Assembly (NCBI RefSeq): GCF_007971025.1
Contig: NZ_CP042436.1
Span: 2,604,001 to 2,668,000 of the forward strand
Length of the DNA: 64,000 bases
Reading direction: 5' to 3'
DNA from: Mucilaginibacter ginsenosidivorans
GTDB lineage: Bacteria; Bacteroidota; Bacteroidia; Sphingobacteriales; Sphingobacteriaceae
The notes beneath the pieces were generated by a model. It saw only the letters and a list, made by a program, of their open reading frames with translations. It made no database searches and had not been told where the DNA came from. Of the stretch, positions 1 to 8,501 are shown piece after piece (the first letter of the stretch is position 1; each line of letters starts with the position of its first letter). Position numbers and translations under genes: made by a program.

Positions 1-166
1 GCACAAACTGGTCTTTGAAGCTACCTAAGTAGCCATATCCCGGTAATGACAGCCGAGCAATAGGGCTGAAAAAGTACGGTTCAGCAGATACTTCGCCACG
101 ATCAGCGTAACATCATGGTTTGCCAGGTACATTACTGCTTCAAAACAATAAATCCGAAATCGTAAA
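1..166. other. left edge, no supported gene
   Basis: All three plus-strand frames meet a stop within the first 40 bases, and the minus-strand frames give only a weak 35-residue reading. I see no gene, terminator or RNA that I can support here. It may be the 3' flank of a gene lying outside the window. Confidence 0.3.
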
Positions 167-829
167 TCACAGATCCCCCTTTAACACCACCCAAACATTA
201 TCCGCCACAATTTTAGCGCCTTCGGCAGTAGGGTGTATCCCATCGCCCTGGTTCAGTTTGGGGATGCCCGCCACATGATCGAGCAGGAACGGTATTAATT
301 CAACCTTATCCTTTTCGGCAATAGCCGGGAATACCGCTTTAAAGCTATTGGCATAGTCGGCACCCATGCTTGGCGGCACCATCATACCCGCCAGGATGAT
401 CTTCGCATCAGGATATTTGGCCTTTACTTTGGTAATGATAGTATGCAGATTCTTTTTGGTTTCGCTAACCGGCACGCCACGCAACCCGTCGTTGGCGCCA
501 AGTTCGAGTATAAAAATGTCCACCTTATGTTTCAGCGTCCAGTCGATACGTCCAAGACCGCCGGCGGTAGTTTCGCCGCTTACTCCGGCATTAATAACGT
601 GATAAGGTAGTTTCAGCGAGTCTATCCTGCGCTGTATCACCCCCGGGAAGGCTTCCTGCTCATCGTCGAGCCCGTACCCGGCAGTCAGGCTATCGCCGAA
701 AAATAGGATATTCTTTTTGCCCGGTGCCGTTGCGTCAGCCGTTTGCGCCGGGGCCTGTTGGGTATCGGTTGCTGAGGTTTTGTTATTGTTGCATGCGGCG
801 AAAACCAATAGGACAAAGAATACGCACAT
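167..829 (-). CDS. tesA: TesA-like SGNH/GDSL arylesterase / lysophospholipase lipoprotein
   Basis: A secreted SGNH hydrolase, expected to cleave aryl esters, acyl-CoA or lysophospholipids in the periplasm. All family blocks are visible: FFGDSLTAGYG (nucleophile Ser), NAGVSGE, LGANDG and DGIHP with the catalytic Asp and His. The chosen ATG at 829 gives a short hydrophobic leader ending in the lipobox-like VFAAC, so it is probably a lipoprotein. The reading frame stays open to 940, but those extra 37 codons are antisense translation of a palindromic intergenic repeat (845-939) and are unlikely to be expressed. It lies downstream of an ABC permease/ATPase pair, matching the tesA-ybbA-ybbP neighbourhood of enterobacteria. 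Function is confident at family level; the natural substrate is unknown. Confidence 0.88.
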   Translation of the reverse strand: MCVFFVLLVFAACNNNKTSATDTQQAPAQTADATAPGKKNILFFGDSLTAGYGLDDEQEAFPGVIQRRIDSLKLPYHVINAGVSGETTAGGLGRIDWTLKHKVDIFILELGANDGLRGVPVSETKKNLHTIITKVKAKYPDAKIILAGMMVPPSMGADYANSFKAVFPAIAEKDKVELIPFLLDHVAGIPKLNQGDGIHPTAEGAKIVADNVWVVLKGDL

Positions 830-844
830 CAATTTAAACAGAAC

Positions 845-939
845 GTAATCCCGAACGATAGCAAGAGATCTTATACGACTGAAATAACGCTCCATGCCTG
901 GTTTGTAAGATTTCTCCTCGTTCCTTGTTCGAAATGACA
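845..939. repeat. palindromic intergenic repeat, family A, copy 1
   Basis: An imperfect inverted repeat of about 95 bases. One arm resembles TCCCGAACGATAGCAAGAG followed by ATCTTATAC; the other is TAAGATTTCTCCTCGTTCC and ends CGAAATGACA. Three more copies of about the same length lie at 28093-28186, 31085-31176 and 32918-33009. It sits between the ABC permease and the start of the esterase gene. Confidence 0.8.
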
Positions 940-999
940 TAAATGTTGTTTTTGTAAATATAACAAAAGTCTCCGGGCGTGTAGAGATTCCAGATGGGC

Positions 1000-3555
1000 C
1001 TAAACATCCCTCCTCAAAATCTCAAGCGGCGGCTTATTCAAAGTACCGCGGCTGTTCAGCAACCCGATAACTATGGTCAGTACAGCTATCGTCAAAAACA
1101 ACAATAATGGTTGTGTTGGATCTGCCGTAAACGGTACCTGGAAATTGTACTTAGCTAAGAGCCAGCTCGCGGCCAAAGCGATTAGGATACCTGTAAAGGC
1201 TGATAAGCCGCCTAAAAAGAGATATTCTATAGTCGTGATCGCAAATACTTGCCTGCGGCTGGCACCCATGGTGCGCAATAGTACGCTTTCCTGTATGCGC
1301 TGGTATTTGCTGATGCGGACGGATGCTATCAATACTACGATAGCTGTTACAATGCTGAACATCGCCATAAAGCGGATAATGCCGCCGACTTTGTCCATCA
1401 ATTCCTCCAGTACGCTCAGTATGAAACCGAGGTCTATCATCGATATGTTGGGAAATGCTTTTACCACGTGCTGCTGGTACAGAGCCGATGCCTGTTTTGA
1501 AGGCACATGCGTGGCAAAGGCGTAAAACTGCGGCGCGTCGTCCAAAACGCCTTTCGGGAACACGAAAATAAAATTGGTTTGCATCCGGTTCCAGTTTACC
1601 TCGCGGGTACTTGCAACGTGCGCATTCAGCGGGACGCCCTGCACGTTAAAGGTAATCTTATCGCCTATCTTCAGCTTCATGCCTTTGGCAAAACGGTCCT
1701 CAACCGATACGGGAATATCATTGTCAGCTGTTGTTTTACCTATCCATTCACCGTCAACCATTCGCTCGTTAGGCGTCAGGCTGTCGCGGTAAGTAACCCT
1801 GAACTCGTTGCTGAATATCCACATGCTGTGGTTCATCGAGCTGTCCTTTTTTGTTTCAGCTTCGTTCTTCCCTTTGAACTTGTCGATGCGTAAACTAATA
1901 ACAGGCACCTGCTCTAATACAGGCAGGTGTTCCTTTTTGGTTAATGCTGCCAGTGCATCCTTTTGTTTCACCTGGATATCGAACAGGATCATATTGGCCT
2001 GGTTCCCGCTTGACGAAAGCGAAACCTGTTTGATAAGAATACCCTGGACAAATAGCAGCGTGCAGATGAAAGCGGCGCTGAGACCGATGGATACGACAAG
2101 GACAATGGTTTGATTATTGGGCCGGTAAAGGTTAGCAAAACCCTGCCGCCATACATAGCTCCAGCTACCTTTGATAAAAAGACGGGTAAGGTACATCAGC
2201 AGCCGGGCGATGCCTACCAGGATATAATAGGCCACTACAATGCCGATGGTAAAAAATGTACAAGCCTGCCAGCCGTCTATCTGGCTATGGGTGAATATTG
2301 CAATAAATGCCAGTATAACCGCGTAAACCAGCCAGCGGAACGGGTCGCGGAGCAGGTTGATGTTTTCGTACGACATGCGCAGCGTATTCAGCGGCGATAT
2401 CCTGCGGATAGCGATGAGCGGCAGCAGCGCGAAAAGGACGGATATGGCTACCCCTAAGATCACGCCTTGCCCAACGGCCGCCCACGAAATATCGGTTGTG
2501 ACCGACAGTGGTAAAAAGTCCTTGAAAACAACAGGGAGCAAATGCTGAACCATGGTACCCAGCGCAGCCCCCGCTATGGACCCGATGAGCCCGATGCCAA
2601 TGATCTGTATCAGGTAAATCAGGAAAGCTTCATAGGCCTTCACCCCCAAACAGCGCATGATGGCAATAGAGGCTATTTTTTCACGCACATAAATATGGAT
2701 GGCGCTGGCCACACCCACGCAGCCCAGCAACAGCGCAATAAAACCCACCAGCGCCAGGAAATCGGTCAGGTTGGCAAAAGCGCGACCTGTATTTTGCTTA
2801 CGTGTTTCAATGGTCTCATATCCAAGCTCCAGCTTATCCATTTTCGCATCGAGGCTTTTGGTTAGCTTCACCATGTCTACCGGGTGGTCATATTTATAGT
2901 AGAATGTGTAATTGATGCGGCTGCCTTTTTGCATCAGCCCGGTTTGATCCAGGTATTGCATAGGGATGTACACCATCGGCGCTATACCCGAAGCTATGCC
3001 GGCCTGGCCCGGGGCTTTAGTTAGCGTACCTTCGATAAGGAAGGTAACATAGCCTACTTTTATCGAATCGCCAACTTTGGCATTGTACTGCAGCATCAAA
3101 GTTTGATCCACCAAAGCTTTTTTCCCGTTGCGGAAATCGGTGCCTGCATTTGCAGGTATGGTTTCCAACTTGCCGTAATAAGGAAATTCGCCCTCCAAAG
3201 CCTTTACCTGTGCCAGCCTTGTATTTTGTGTTTTTGGGAAATAAACCATCGAGGCAAAACTGCGTTCCTGCGAACGGCGGTCGCCCAGCGAGTCGAGAAA
3301 TTTTTGCGTTTTGCTATCGGGCAGCTTGCCCGCGTGCACAGCCATGTCGGCGCCTATGAGGGTGGCAGCCTGGGTATCGATATCTTTTTTTAGGTTAAAG
3401 CCAAAAGTGTAAATAGCCACCAGCGCCGCGATGCCGAATATAATGGACGACACGAACAGGAACAATCGCGAGCGGCTCTTGCGGCTGTCGCGCCAGGCCA
3501 TTTGAAACAGCCAGCGGACACTTATTTTCCGTTTGGTAAAGGGAAGTTCTGCCAT
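1000..3555 (-). CDS. FtsX-family ABC transporter permease (YbbP-like)
   Basis: Large ABC permease of 851 residues with the duplicated FtsX layout. There is an N-terminal helix after a basic stretch (about residues 25-50), a long extracytoplasmic domain (about 50-260), an FtsX helix bundle (about 265-390), further helices (about 405-515), a second extracytoplasmic domain (about 520-725) and a C-terminal FtsX bundle (about 735-840). In E. coli the YbbA-YbbP complex sits beside TesA, and members of the wider group act as mechanotransmission or lipid/lipoprotein-handling machines rather than importers. The ATPase gene lies 6 bases upstream in the same direction, so the two form one operon and almost certainly one complex. 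The substrate cannot be read from sequence. Confidence 0.9.
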   Translation of the reverse strand: MAELPFTKRKISVRWLFQMAWRDSRKSRSRLFLFVSSIIFGIAALVAIYTFGFNLKKDIDTQAATLIGADMAVHAGKLPDSKTQKFLDSLGDRRSQERSFASMVYFPKTQNTRLAQVKALEGEFPYYGKLETIPANAGTDFRNGKKALVDQTLMLQYNAKVGDSIKVGYVTFLIEGTLTKAPGQAGIASGIAPMVYIPMQYLDQTGLMQKGSRINYTFYYKYDHPVDMVKLTKSLDAKMDKLELGYETIETRKQNTGRAFANLTDFLALVGFIALLLGCVGVASAIHIYVREKIASIAIMRCLGVKAYEAFLIYLIQIIGIGLIGSIAGAALGTMVQHLLPVVFKDFLPLSVTTDISWAAVGQGVILGVAISVLFALLPLIAIRRISPLNTLRMSYENINLLRDPFRWLVYAVILAFIAIFTHSQIDGWQACTFFTIGIVVAYYILVGIARLLMYLTRLFIKGSWSYVWRQGFANLYRPNNQTIVLVVSIGLSAAFICTLLFVQGILIKQVSLSSSGNQANMILFDIQVKQKDALAALTKKEHLPVLEQVPVISLRIDKFKGKNEAETKKDSSMNHSMWIFSNEFRVTYRDSLTPNERMVDGEWIGKTTADNDIPVSVEDRFAKGMKLKIGDKITFNVQGVPLNAHVASTREVNWNRMQTNFIFVFPKGVLDDAPQFYAFATHVPSKQASALYQQHVVKAFPNISMIDLGFILSVLEELMDKVGGIIRFMAMFSIVTAIVVLIASVRISKYQRIQESVLLRTMGASRRQVFAITTIEYLFLGGLSAFTGILIALAASWLLAKYNFQVPFTADPTQPLLLFLTIAVLTIVIGLLNSRGTLNKPPLEILRRDV

Positions 3556-3561
3556 GGCTTT

Positions 3562-4248
3562 CTATGCGTTGGTTTTATCGTCCGAAACCAGTTTGCCGCC
3601 TTTAATGCGCAGTATCCGCTGCGTTTTCGAGGCCAGTTCCAGGTCGTGTGTCACCAGCACCAATGTGGTACCGGCTTCCCTGTTCAGGTCGAAAATCAGG
3701 TTCACCACTTTTTCGCTTGTTTCGGCATCCAGGTTACCGGTAGGCTCATCAGCAAACAGTATCTTAGGCTGATTGCTGAACGCCCGGGCAAGCGACACGC
3801 GCTGCTGTTCGCCGCCTGATAGCTGGGCAGGGTAGTGGTGCCCGCGGTCGGCCAGCCCAACTTTATCCAGAAGGTCAAGCGAACGTGCGCGGATATTCTT
3901 TTCTCCCCGCAGTTCAAGCGGTACCATCACGTTTTCCAGTGCTGTTAATGTCGGCAACAGTTGAAAATTCTGGAATATAAAACCCACATATTGATTACGC
4001 ACCTGCGCGCGCTTGTCCTCGTTCAGGTCGCCAAGGTTGATACCGCTTAAGGTTACCGTCCCGGTTGTGGAACGGTCGAGCCCCGCGCACAAACCCAGCA
4101 GCGTTGTCTTCCCGCTGCCTGACGGGCCCACAATGGCGTTGGTCGAGCCGGTCTCTACCGAGAAGTTGATATTATCGAGTACCGTCAATGTTTTGCCCGC
4201 GCTTTGATAAGTTTTGCCCAGGCCGGAGATATCAAGAATAGTGTCCAA
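3562..4248 (-). CDS. ABC transporter ATP-binding protein (YbbA/LolD-like)
   Basis: A 228-residue ABC ATPase of the MacB/LolD/YbbA type. Visible are Walker A GPSGSGKTTL (about residue 40), the signature LSGGEQQRVSLARA (about 143), Walker B ILFADEP followed by the D-loop TGNLD, and the switch His in LVTHD. The start is a TTG at 4248: there is no ATG before the conserved N-terminus, and an in-frame TAA lies 6 bases upstream (4255-4257), so the start is well bounded. It should energise the FtsX-type permease encoded 6 bases downstream. A non-ATG start may keep expression low. Confidence 0.92.
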   Translation of the reverse strand: MDTILDISGLGKTYQSAGKTLTVLDNINFSVETGSTNAIVGPSGSGKTTLLGLCAGLDRSTTGTVTLSGINLGDLNEDKRAQVRNQYVGFIFQNFQLLPTLTALENVMVPLELRGEKNIRARSLDLLDKVGLADRGHHYPAQLSGGEQQRVSLARAFSNQPKILFADEPTGNLDAETSEKVVNLIFDLNREAGTTLVLVTHDLELASKTQRILRIKGGKLVSDDKTNA

Positions 4249-4314
4249 AATGTTTTATTTTAATGTTGGATGAATACAGCCGGTATTTGTTACCGCCCAT
4301 ACTGGTTAGTGCCG

Positions 4315-4357
4315 AAATAAAAATAGGGTATTGACAGTACAATGACCATCAATACCC
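4315..4357 (-). terminator. terminator after the sugar isomerase-like gene
   Basis: On the minus strand a 9-base stem GGGTATTGA / TCAATACCC (4326-4334 and 4349-4357) is followed by TATTTTTATTT. It lies about 50 bases past the stop codon at 4408, as expected for an intrinsic terminator of that gene. Confidence 0.7.
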
Positions 4358-4407
4358 TTTAAAAAAAAATCGGAGGTCGGAAGCCTGACGTCCGATCTCT
4401 GACTTCG

Positions 4408-5313
4408 TTATACACCCATAGCCCTTAAATTTTTATAGCTTGTTGCTAAACTGACAAATGCATCAGGCGGCATATCATGTTCTACAAAATAATGCTTCGC
4501 ACCCGCTTCTTTCACATGGGCAAAAATGTCTTTAAAATCAACCACGCCCTCGCCAACCGGCGCCGGGCCTTTACGTTCTTTGTCTAAATCTTTCACGTGT
4601 AATAAAGGGAAGCGACCCGGGTGAGCTTTGAACAGGTCTACAGGGTTTACGCCGGCTTTAGTTACCCAACATAGGTCGAGCTCCATTTTAACCAGGTTTT
4701 TATCGGTGCCCTCCAGCATCAATGTATATGGAATTTTGCCTTCTACTTCCTTAAACTCCATGTCGTGATTGTGATAACAAAGCTGAATATTTACTTTTTT
4801 ACAAGCTTCGCCGGTTTTATTCAGTATCTCATTGGCCTCCTTGATCTCATCAAGCGTGCCTGTCGGGATATTGGCGCAAACCAGGTATGATAGCCCACCC
4901 CCGGCGGCTTCGTCCACCAGTTTCTGCATATCTTCTTTCAGGTTAGGAATGTGGTCCGGAAAGCCCGGAGGTAACTTTGCTCCCGGTGGCAATTTAAGCG
5001 CACCGCCCAGAACGTGATGCGACTGCCATGACAGGCCCAAATCTTTACAGGTGGCGGCAAATTCCTTCGGGCTCATGCCGTAATAACCGGGGAGCCTGCT
5101 AAAAGCCGACTCTATTTCAGTGTAACCAATATCGGCGATCTTCTTCAGATTGCCTTTAACATCATTTTCGATTTTTCCAAAGAGAGTAAAAAGCTGAACA
5201 CCTAACGCGTGCTTGCCTCCTCCTGCAAAAAATGCCGAAGCTGCTTTTGGTATGACCATAGCACTGAGCGCTGCGGCGCCCGAGCCTATGAGGAAATTTC
5301 TTCTGTTGAGCAT
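4408..5313 (-). CDS. secreted sugar phosphate isomerase/epimerase-like TIM-barrel protein
   Basis: A 301-residue protein of the xylose isomerase-like TIM-barrel family (AP_endonuc_2 fold). The ATG at 5313 is chosen because it gives MLNRRNFLIGSGAAALS, a Tat-type signal with the twin-Arg motif followed by a hydrophobic stretch and an Ala-rich cleavage region (AASAFF). An upstream GTG/TTG extension would bury this signal. Metal-ligand candidates are conserved: CYHNHDMEF (His and Glu), MELDLCWV (Glu/Asp), LLHVKD (His) and YFVEHD (Glu). Secreted members are common in Bacteroidota beside sugar-utilisation genes, but here it stands alone. Substrate unknown. Confidence 0.82.
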   Translation of the reverse strand: MLNRRNFLIGSGAAALSAMVIPKAASAFFAGGGKHALGVQLFTLFGKIENDVKGNLKKIADIGYTEIESAFSRLPGYYGMSPKEFAATCKDLGLSWQSHHVLGGALKLPPGAKLPPGFPDHIPNLKEDMQKLVDEAAGGGLSYLVCANIPTGTLDEIKEANEILNKTGEACKKVNIQLCYHNHDMEFKEVEGKIPYTLMLEGTDKNLVKMELDLCWVTKAGVNPVDLFKAHPGRFPLLHVKDLDKERKGPAPVGEGVVDFKDIFAHVKEAGAKHYFVEHDMPPDAFVSLATSYKNLRAMGV

Positions 5314-5493
5314 AGTTTTTTTGGTTTTACAAATTGATTTCTGAAAGATAATCAATCATTGCGTCAATGCAACACAATGGTGTAAATATTTTTCATAACA
5401 GGCGTTCAGATGGTCACACAGGGGAAACTTACGTAAAAACACGTATCAATTACCGTGTTAGCACTGCCGAAATTCTTTTTGCCAATCCCCAAC

Positions 5494-5525
5494 TTTGACA
5501 TGGGTAAATTAAATAAATATGATTG
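5494..5525 (+). promoter_or_regulatory. candidate Bacteroidota-type promoter
   Basis: TTTG at 5494-5497 and TATGATTG at 5518-5525, 20 bases apart, fit the TTTG / TAnnTTTG pattern with one mismatch. It points rightward into a region with no recognised gene that ends at a terminator at 5882-5914. It is a pattern match only and could be chance in AT-rich DNA. Confidence 0.35.
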
Positions 5526-5714
5526 TCATCACTGTGTTGCTGTTAACTGGCCGGAAGTCGGTAATGTATTTTGAACATGCCTGCGCCGAACTGATTTACA
5601 GGTTAACCGGCGCATGACGGGAAGTATGAACAAATGTTTGCAGCGATGCAGAAATTTATACTCCTATGATAAAACAACAGGATAATAGTTAGGGTCTAAA
5701 ATTCCTGCTTGTTT

Positions 5715-5749
5715 GGTAGCCGGTCCTTGCGTAAGCAAAGACCGCTACC
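5715..5749. other. strong hairpin in intergenic gap
   Basis: GGTAGC at 5715-5720 pairs with GCTACC at 5744-5749, with inner pairs GGTC/GACC and TTGC/GCAA around a GTAA loop. It is followed by ATATTTTTAAA on the plus strand, so it may be a weak terminator or part of a structured RNA. Confidence 0.5.
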
Positions 5750-5881
5750 ATATTTTTAAAAAAGGAGTACCTGGTTTGAATTTATTAGCCTCTCAATATC
5801 ATTGACCCGCGCCTGCCCGGGCAGCCTGTAAAAAGGTATGCGGGATTGATGGTTAATAGTTAGTTTAGTTTAGTGGATAAT

Positions 5882-5914
5882 CAGCCGTTACGCGAGGTAA
5901 TGGCTGTTTTTTTT
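5882..5914 (+). terminator. rightward intrinsic terminator
   Basis: Stem CAGCCGTTAC / GTAATGGCTG followed by eight T on the plus strand. It overlaps the stop codon of the minus-strand gene at 5913, but its T tract serves rightward transcription, and no rightward gene precedes it. Confidence 0.7.
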
Positions 5915-6131
5915 ATGCAGCGTCGGTAAGCGACCTGCGGTAAGCGTCATTATTTTCAACTGTATAATCGGGGATCTTCTTACCGCATTTGCTGCACTTG
6001 AACGAATTGTGCTTCTCTTCCCAGTTATGGTCGCATTGGGGCTTGGCGTTCAGCTTATGCGTAACAACAGCTATCGCGGCAACCAATAATACAAATAGTG
6101 AAAGGTATAGCATTGTGCAACTATTTGCCAT
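5913..6131 (-). CDS. small membrane protein with zinc-ribbon-like C-terminus
   Basis: A 72-residue protein of unknown function. One N-terminal transmembrane helix (LYLSLFVLLVAAIAVV, about residues 8-24) is followed by a Cys/His cluster: CDHNW and then CSKCGK, the spacing of a small metal-binding ribbon. ATG at 6131 is chosen over a TTG two codons upstream; the ATG at 6113, just before the hydrophobic stretch, is also possible. It is transcribed alone. I do not recognise a named family. Confidence 0.6.
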   Translation of the reverse strand: MANSCTMLYLSLFVLLVAAIAVVTHKLNAKPQCDHNWEEKHNSFKCSKCGKKIPDYTVENNDAYRRSLTDAA

Positions 6132-6377
6132 TACCAACGCAAAATTCAGGCCAGTAGCTAAAGGGCCTTAAATGCGCATTCGCTTAGAAAGAATTTCCCC
6201 AAAATAAGAATAGATTACCCGATTGGGGAATATAGAAACTCCACATTTGGAGCTAGTTATGAGATTCTTTTAAACTAAAAACTCGCCAGGCAACGAGTCG
6301 TGTTTAATTCGGGTTGATAGTTTTATCTGACATTAACCTGTCTTTTGGTCTTTCCGACCCCGGACTTTCAGCCTAAA

Positions 6378-7121
6378 TCAGATCCACTTTCCCACAAACT
6401 GGCCAAAAGCTTCTTTATACTGGTCGCCCACAGCTATCATCATTTTGCCTATCTGCAGCGAATTTTTTGTCATCGAGGTTATCTTATCCAGCGCAACTAT
6501 AAAAGAGCGGTGCACACGCATAAACCGCTTTGAGGGCAGCTTCTCTTCCAATGCTTTTAAGCTCGTAAGCGATAATACTGCTTTGTCAACACCTTTCAGG
6601 TGCACTTTTACATAGTCCTTAAGCCCTTCAATATATAATATATCATCCAGGGCTATTCTTACCAGCTGGTATTCAACTTTCAAAAACAGGTATTCGTCGT
6701 CGGCATGTTCCGGTTCGGCAATAGCTGACGGCGCCGTTGCTGTCTTATTAAGCAACTCGGCATAGTTATATGCCTTTTGTGCCGCGCGTAAAAACTCTTC
6801 GTAATTAAATGGTTTTAACAGGTAGTCCAGTGCGTCAACCTTATACCCCTCAAGGGCGAACTGGTTATAAGCCGTAGTAAATATCACCCGCGGCGTTTCC
6901 GGCCCTTTACCCAGCACCCTTGCCAGCTCAATACCATTCAGATCGGGCATTTGTATATCCAGGAAAAGCAGGTCTATCTTTTGCGTATGTATGGCCTTTA
7001 ACGCTTCCAGTGCACTCGGGAAGCGCCCCACCAAATTGAGAAAAGGTGTTTGTTCGATGAATTTGCAAACCAGGCCAAGCGCCAATGGTTCATCATCTAC
7101 AGCAATACAGTTTATTGTCAT
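6378..7121 (-). CDS. LytTR-family response regulator
   Basis: A 247-residue LytR/AlgR-type response regulator. The receiver domain (about 1-120) shows the acidic pocket VDDE, the phospho-acceptor Asp in LLFLDIQMPD (about residue 56), TTAY and the conserved Lys in LLKPF. A LytTR DNA-binding domain follows (about 145-245; EYLFLKVEYQLVRI, FMRVHRSFIV). Its ATG overlaps the stop of the upstream sensor kinase gene by 4 bases, so the pair is translationally coupled. The divergent outer-membrane barrel gene at 8502 is the likeliest target, by position only. Confidence 0.93.
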   Translation of the reverse strand: MTINCIAVDDEPLALGLVCKFIEQTPFLNLVGRFPSALEALKAIHTQKIDLLFLDIQMPDLNGIELARVLGKGPETPRVIFTTAYNQFALEGYKVDALDYLLKPFNYEEFLRAAQKAYNYAELLNKTATAPSAIAEPEHADDEYLFLKVEYQLVRIALDDILYIEGLKDYVKVHLKGVDKAVLSLTSLKALEEKLPSKRFMRVHRSFIVALDKITSMTKNSLQIGKMMIAVGDQYKEAFGQFVGKWI

Positions 7122-8221
7122 GACAGATCGATGGTCAAATGAACGGTATACTCGTTGCTGGCATTAGCCTCGCTGATATCCAGTTTATATTTGCCAGGGT
7201 ATAGCAGGTCGAGCCGGCGCTTGGTGTTTACCAGGCCAATGCCGCTATTGGTATCTAAGCTAATACTATTATCGTTCATTATCGAATTTTTTACTGTCAG
7301 GTCGAGCACTTTGTCGCGTTGCCAGATAATTATGTCGACATGGCTGTCCTGTGTTGCGCTTACTCCGTGTTTAAAGGCATTCTCTACGAATGGTAAAAAT
7401 ATCATCGGCGCTATCGGCTCATCTTTAAGATCCGAAGGCGTGTCGATATTTACCTTCACCACATCGGTAAGTCGCAATTGCATCAGGCTTATATAATCTT
7501 TTACAAAGGCTATTTCCTGGCTCAGCATGGTATGCCCCGATTGCGTATCGTAAAGCAAGTAGCGCATCATGCGCGATAATTGGTGAATGGCCTTGCCGGC
7601 AACATCCGCATCGACAACCGTGAGCGCATAAATGTTATTCAGCGTATTGAAAAAGAAGTGGGGATTGATCTGTGCCTTTAAGAATGATAATTCGGAAGTT
7701 ACTTTATCCTTTTCCAGTTCTTCGCGTTCCTGTTTGTCCTTCTGCCATTTCTGAATGGTGGTTACGCTGGTGCTGATCCCCAATACAAGGGCTATGATAG
7801 CGATGCCGATGGTATCCAGTCCGCCACGGCCGCCTTTGCCGGGTTTCGGCGGGCCATGTTTACCTTCGTTCATCATCTCCCAGCGTTTATGAAAGGCTGT
7901 ATCCATTAACTGGTGTACATGCAGCGATTTATCGACCTGGGCAGTTACGAAAATGATGACCACGAACAGTAAAGCGATGATCATGAAGTAATAACCCGTA
8001 AGATTTTTAAGCAGGAAACGGGGTACCAGTACAATGGAATTGATATAATAAGCCACTACCAGCATGCTCAGTATAATAACCTGCTTTAACCAAAACTGGT
8101 ATGGTACATCAATATTGGAGAGATAGGGTTGATAGAAGAATAACACCAGCGCAAATACCACCCACACCAATATCTGTATCATTACGCCGATAAGCTTGCT
8201 ATAAGAACTCTGTCCTTTCAT
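7118..8221 (-). CDS. LytS/YpdA-like sensor histidine kinase
   Basis: A 367-residue histidine kinase of the His_kinase (PF06580) group. Four membrane helices fill about residues 10-160. The Pro/Gly/Lys-rich stretch KHGPPKPGKGGRGG lies between the third and fourth helices. The phospho-acceptor motif QINPHFFFNTLNNI (about residue 190) and the ATPase N-box FLPFVENAFKHG follow. ATG at 8221 is preferred to a TTG two codons upstream. It has no separate sensor domain, so the signal is probably sensed in or near the membrane. It is coupled to the LytTR regulator through an ATGA overlap. Confidence 0.92.
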   Translation of the reverse strand: MKGQSSYSKLIGVMIQILVWVVFALVLFFYQPYLSNIDVPYQFWLKQVIILSMLVVAYYINSIVLVPRFLLKNLTGYYFMIIALLFVVIIFVTAQVDKSLHVHQLMDTAFHKRWEMMNEGKHGPPKPGKGGRGGLDTIGIAIIALVLGISTSVTTIQKWQKDKQEREELEKDKVTSELSFLKAQINPHFFFNTLNNIYALTVVDADVAGKAIHQLSRMMRYLLYDTQSGHTMLSQEIAFVKDYISLMQLRLTDVVKVNIDTPSDLKDEPIAPMIFLPFVENAFKHGVSATQDSHVDIIIWQRDKVLDLTVKNSIMNDNSISLDTNSGIGLVNTKRRLDLLYPGKYKLDISEANASNEYTVHLTIDLS

Positions 8222-8501
8222 TATCAATTAGTTTAAAGGATTTGCATCGAAATGTAACAAATCCGGTACAATATTACATAGCAACAATTTAGCACGCAAT
8301 TTAAACCGCCCGGCAGGTATATTTTACCGACAAATAACCTGTCACAATCTTTTAACGGGCAAAGCCGGGCTTTGTCGCCTGCAAACAGTCTTTCATAGGA
8401 TAAAATCAGCCTCCCGTCTATGATCGGCCGCTTATGGTCTATTGTATTTCCCCCTGTGAAAAGGATGTGGTTTTTTTGTATCATCATAACTAACCGATAC
8501 C

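Larger units (their letters stand above)
5530..5914 (+). ncRNA. possible structured non-coding transcript
   Basis: A 550-base gap between two minus-strand genes. It contains a rightward promoter-like site, a 7-base inverted repeat TGCGCCG / CGGCGCA (5581-5613), a strong hairpin at 5715-5749 and a rightward intrinsic terminator at 5882-5914, with no credible coding gene. The only short reading frame is about 19 codons from an ATG at 5626. I found no tmRNA, RNase P or SRP hallmark. The presence of a terminator with no rightward gene is the main argument. Confidence 0.3.

Noticed and set aside
829..940. N-terminal extension of the esterase
   Set aside because: It is antisense translation of a dispersed repeat and would place the lipoprotein signal inside the protein.
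5530..5914. tmRNA, RNase P RNA or SRP RNA
   Set aside because: No tRNA-like end, tag frame or conserved core motif of these RNAs was found.
8233..8487. 84-codon minus-strand frame between the sensor kinase and the barrel gene
   Set aside because: It fills the divergent promoter region, has no motif, and its composition is unlike the neighbouring proteins.
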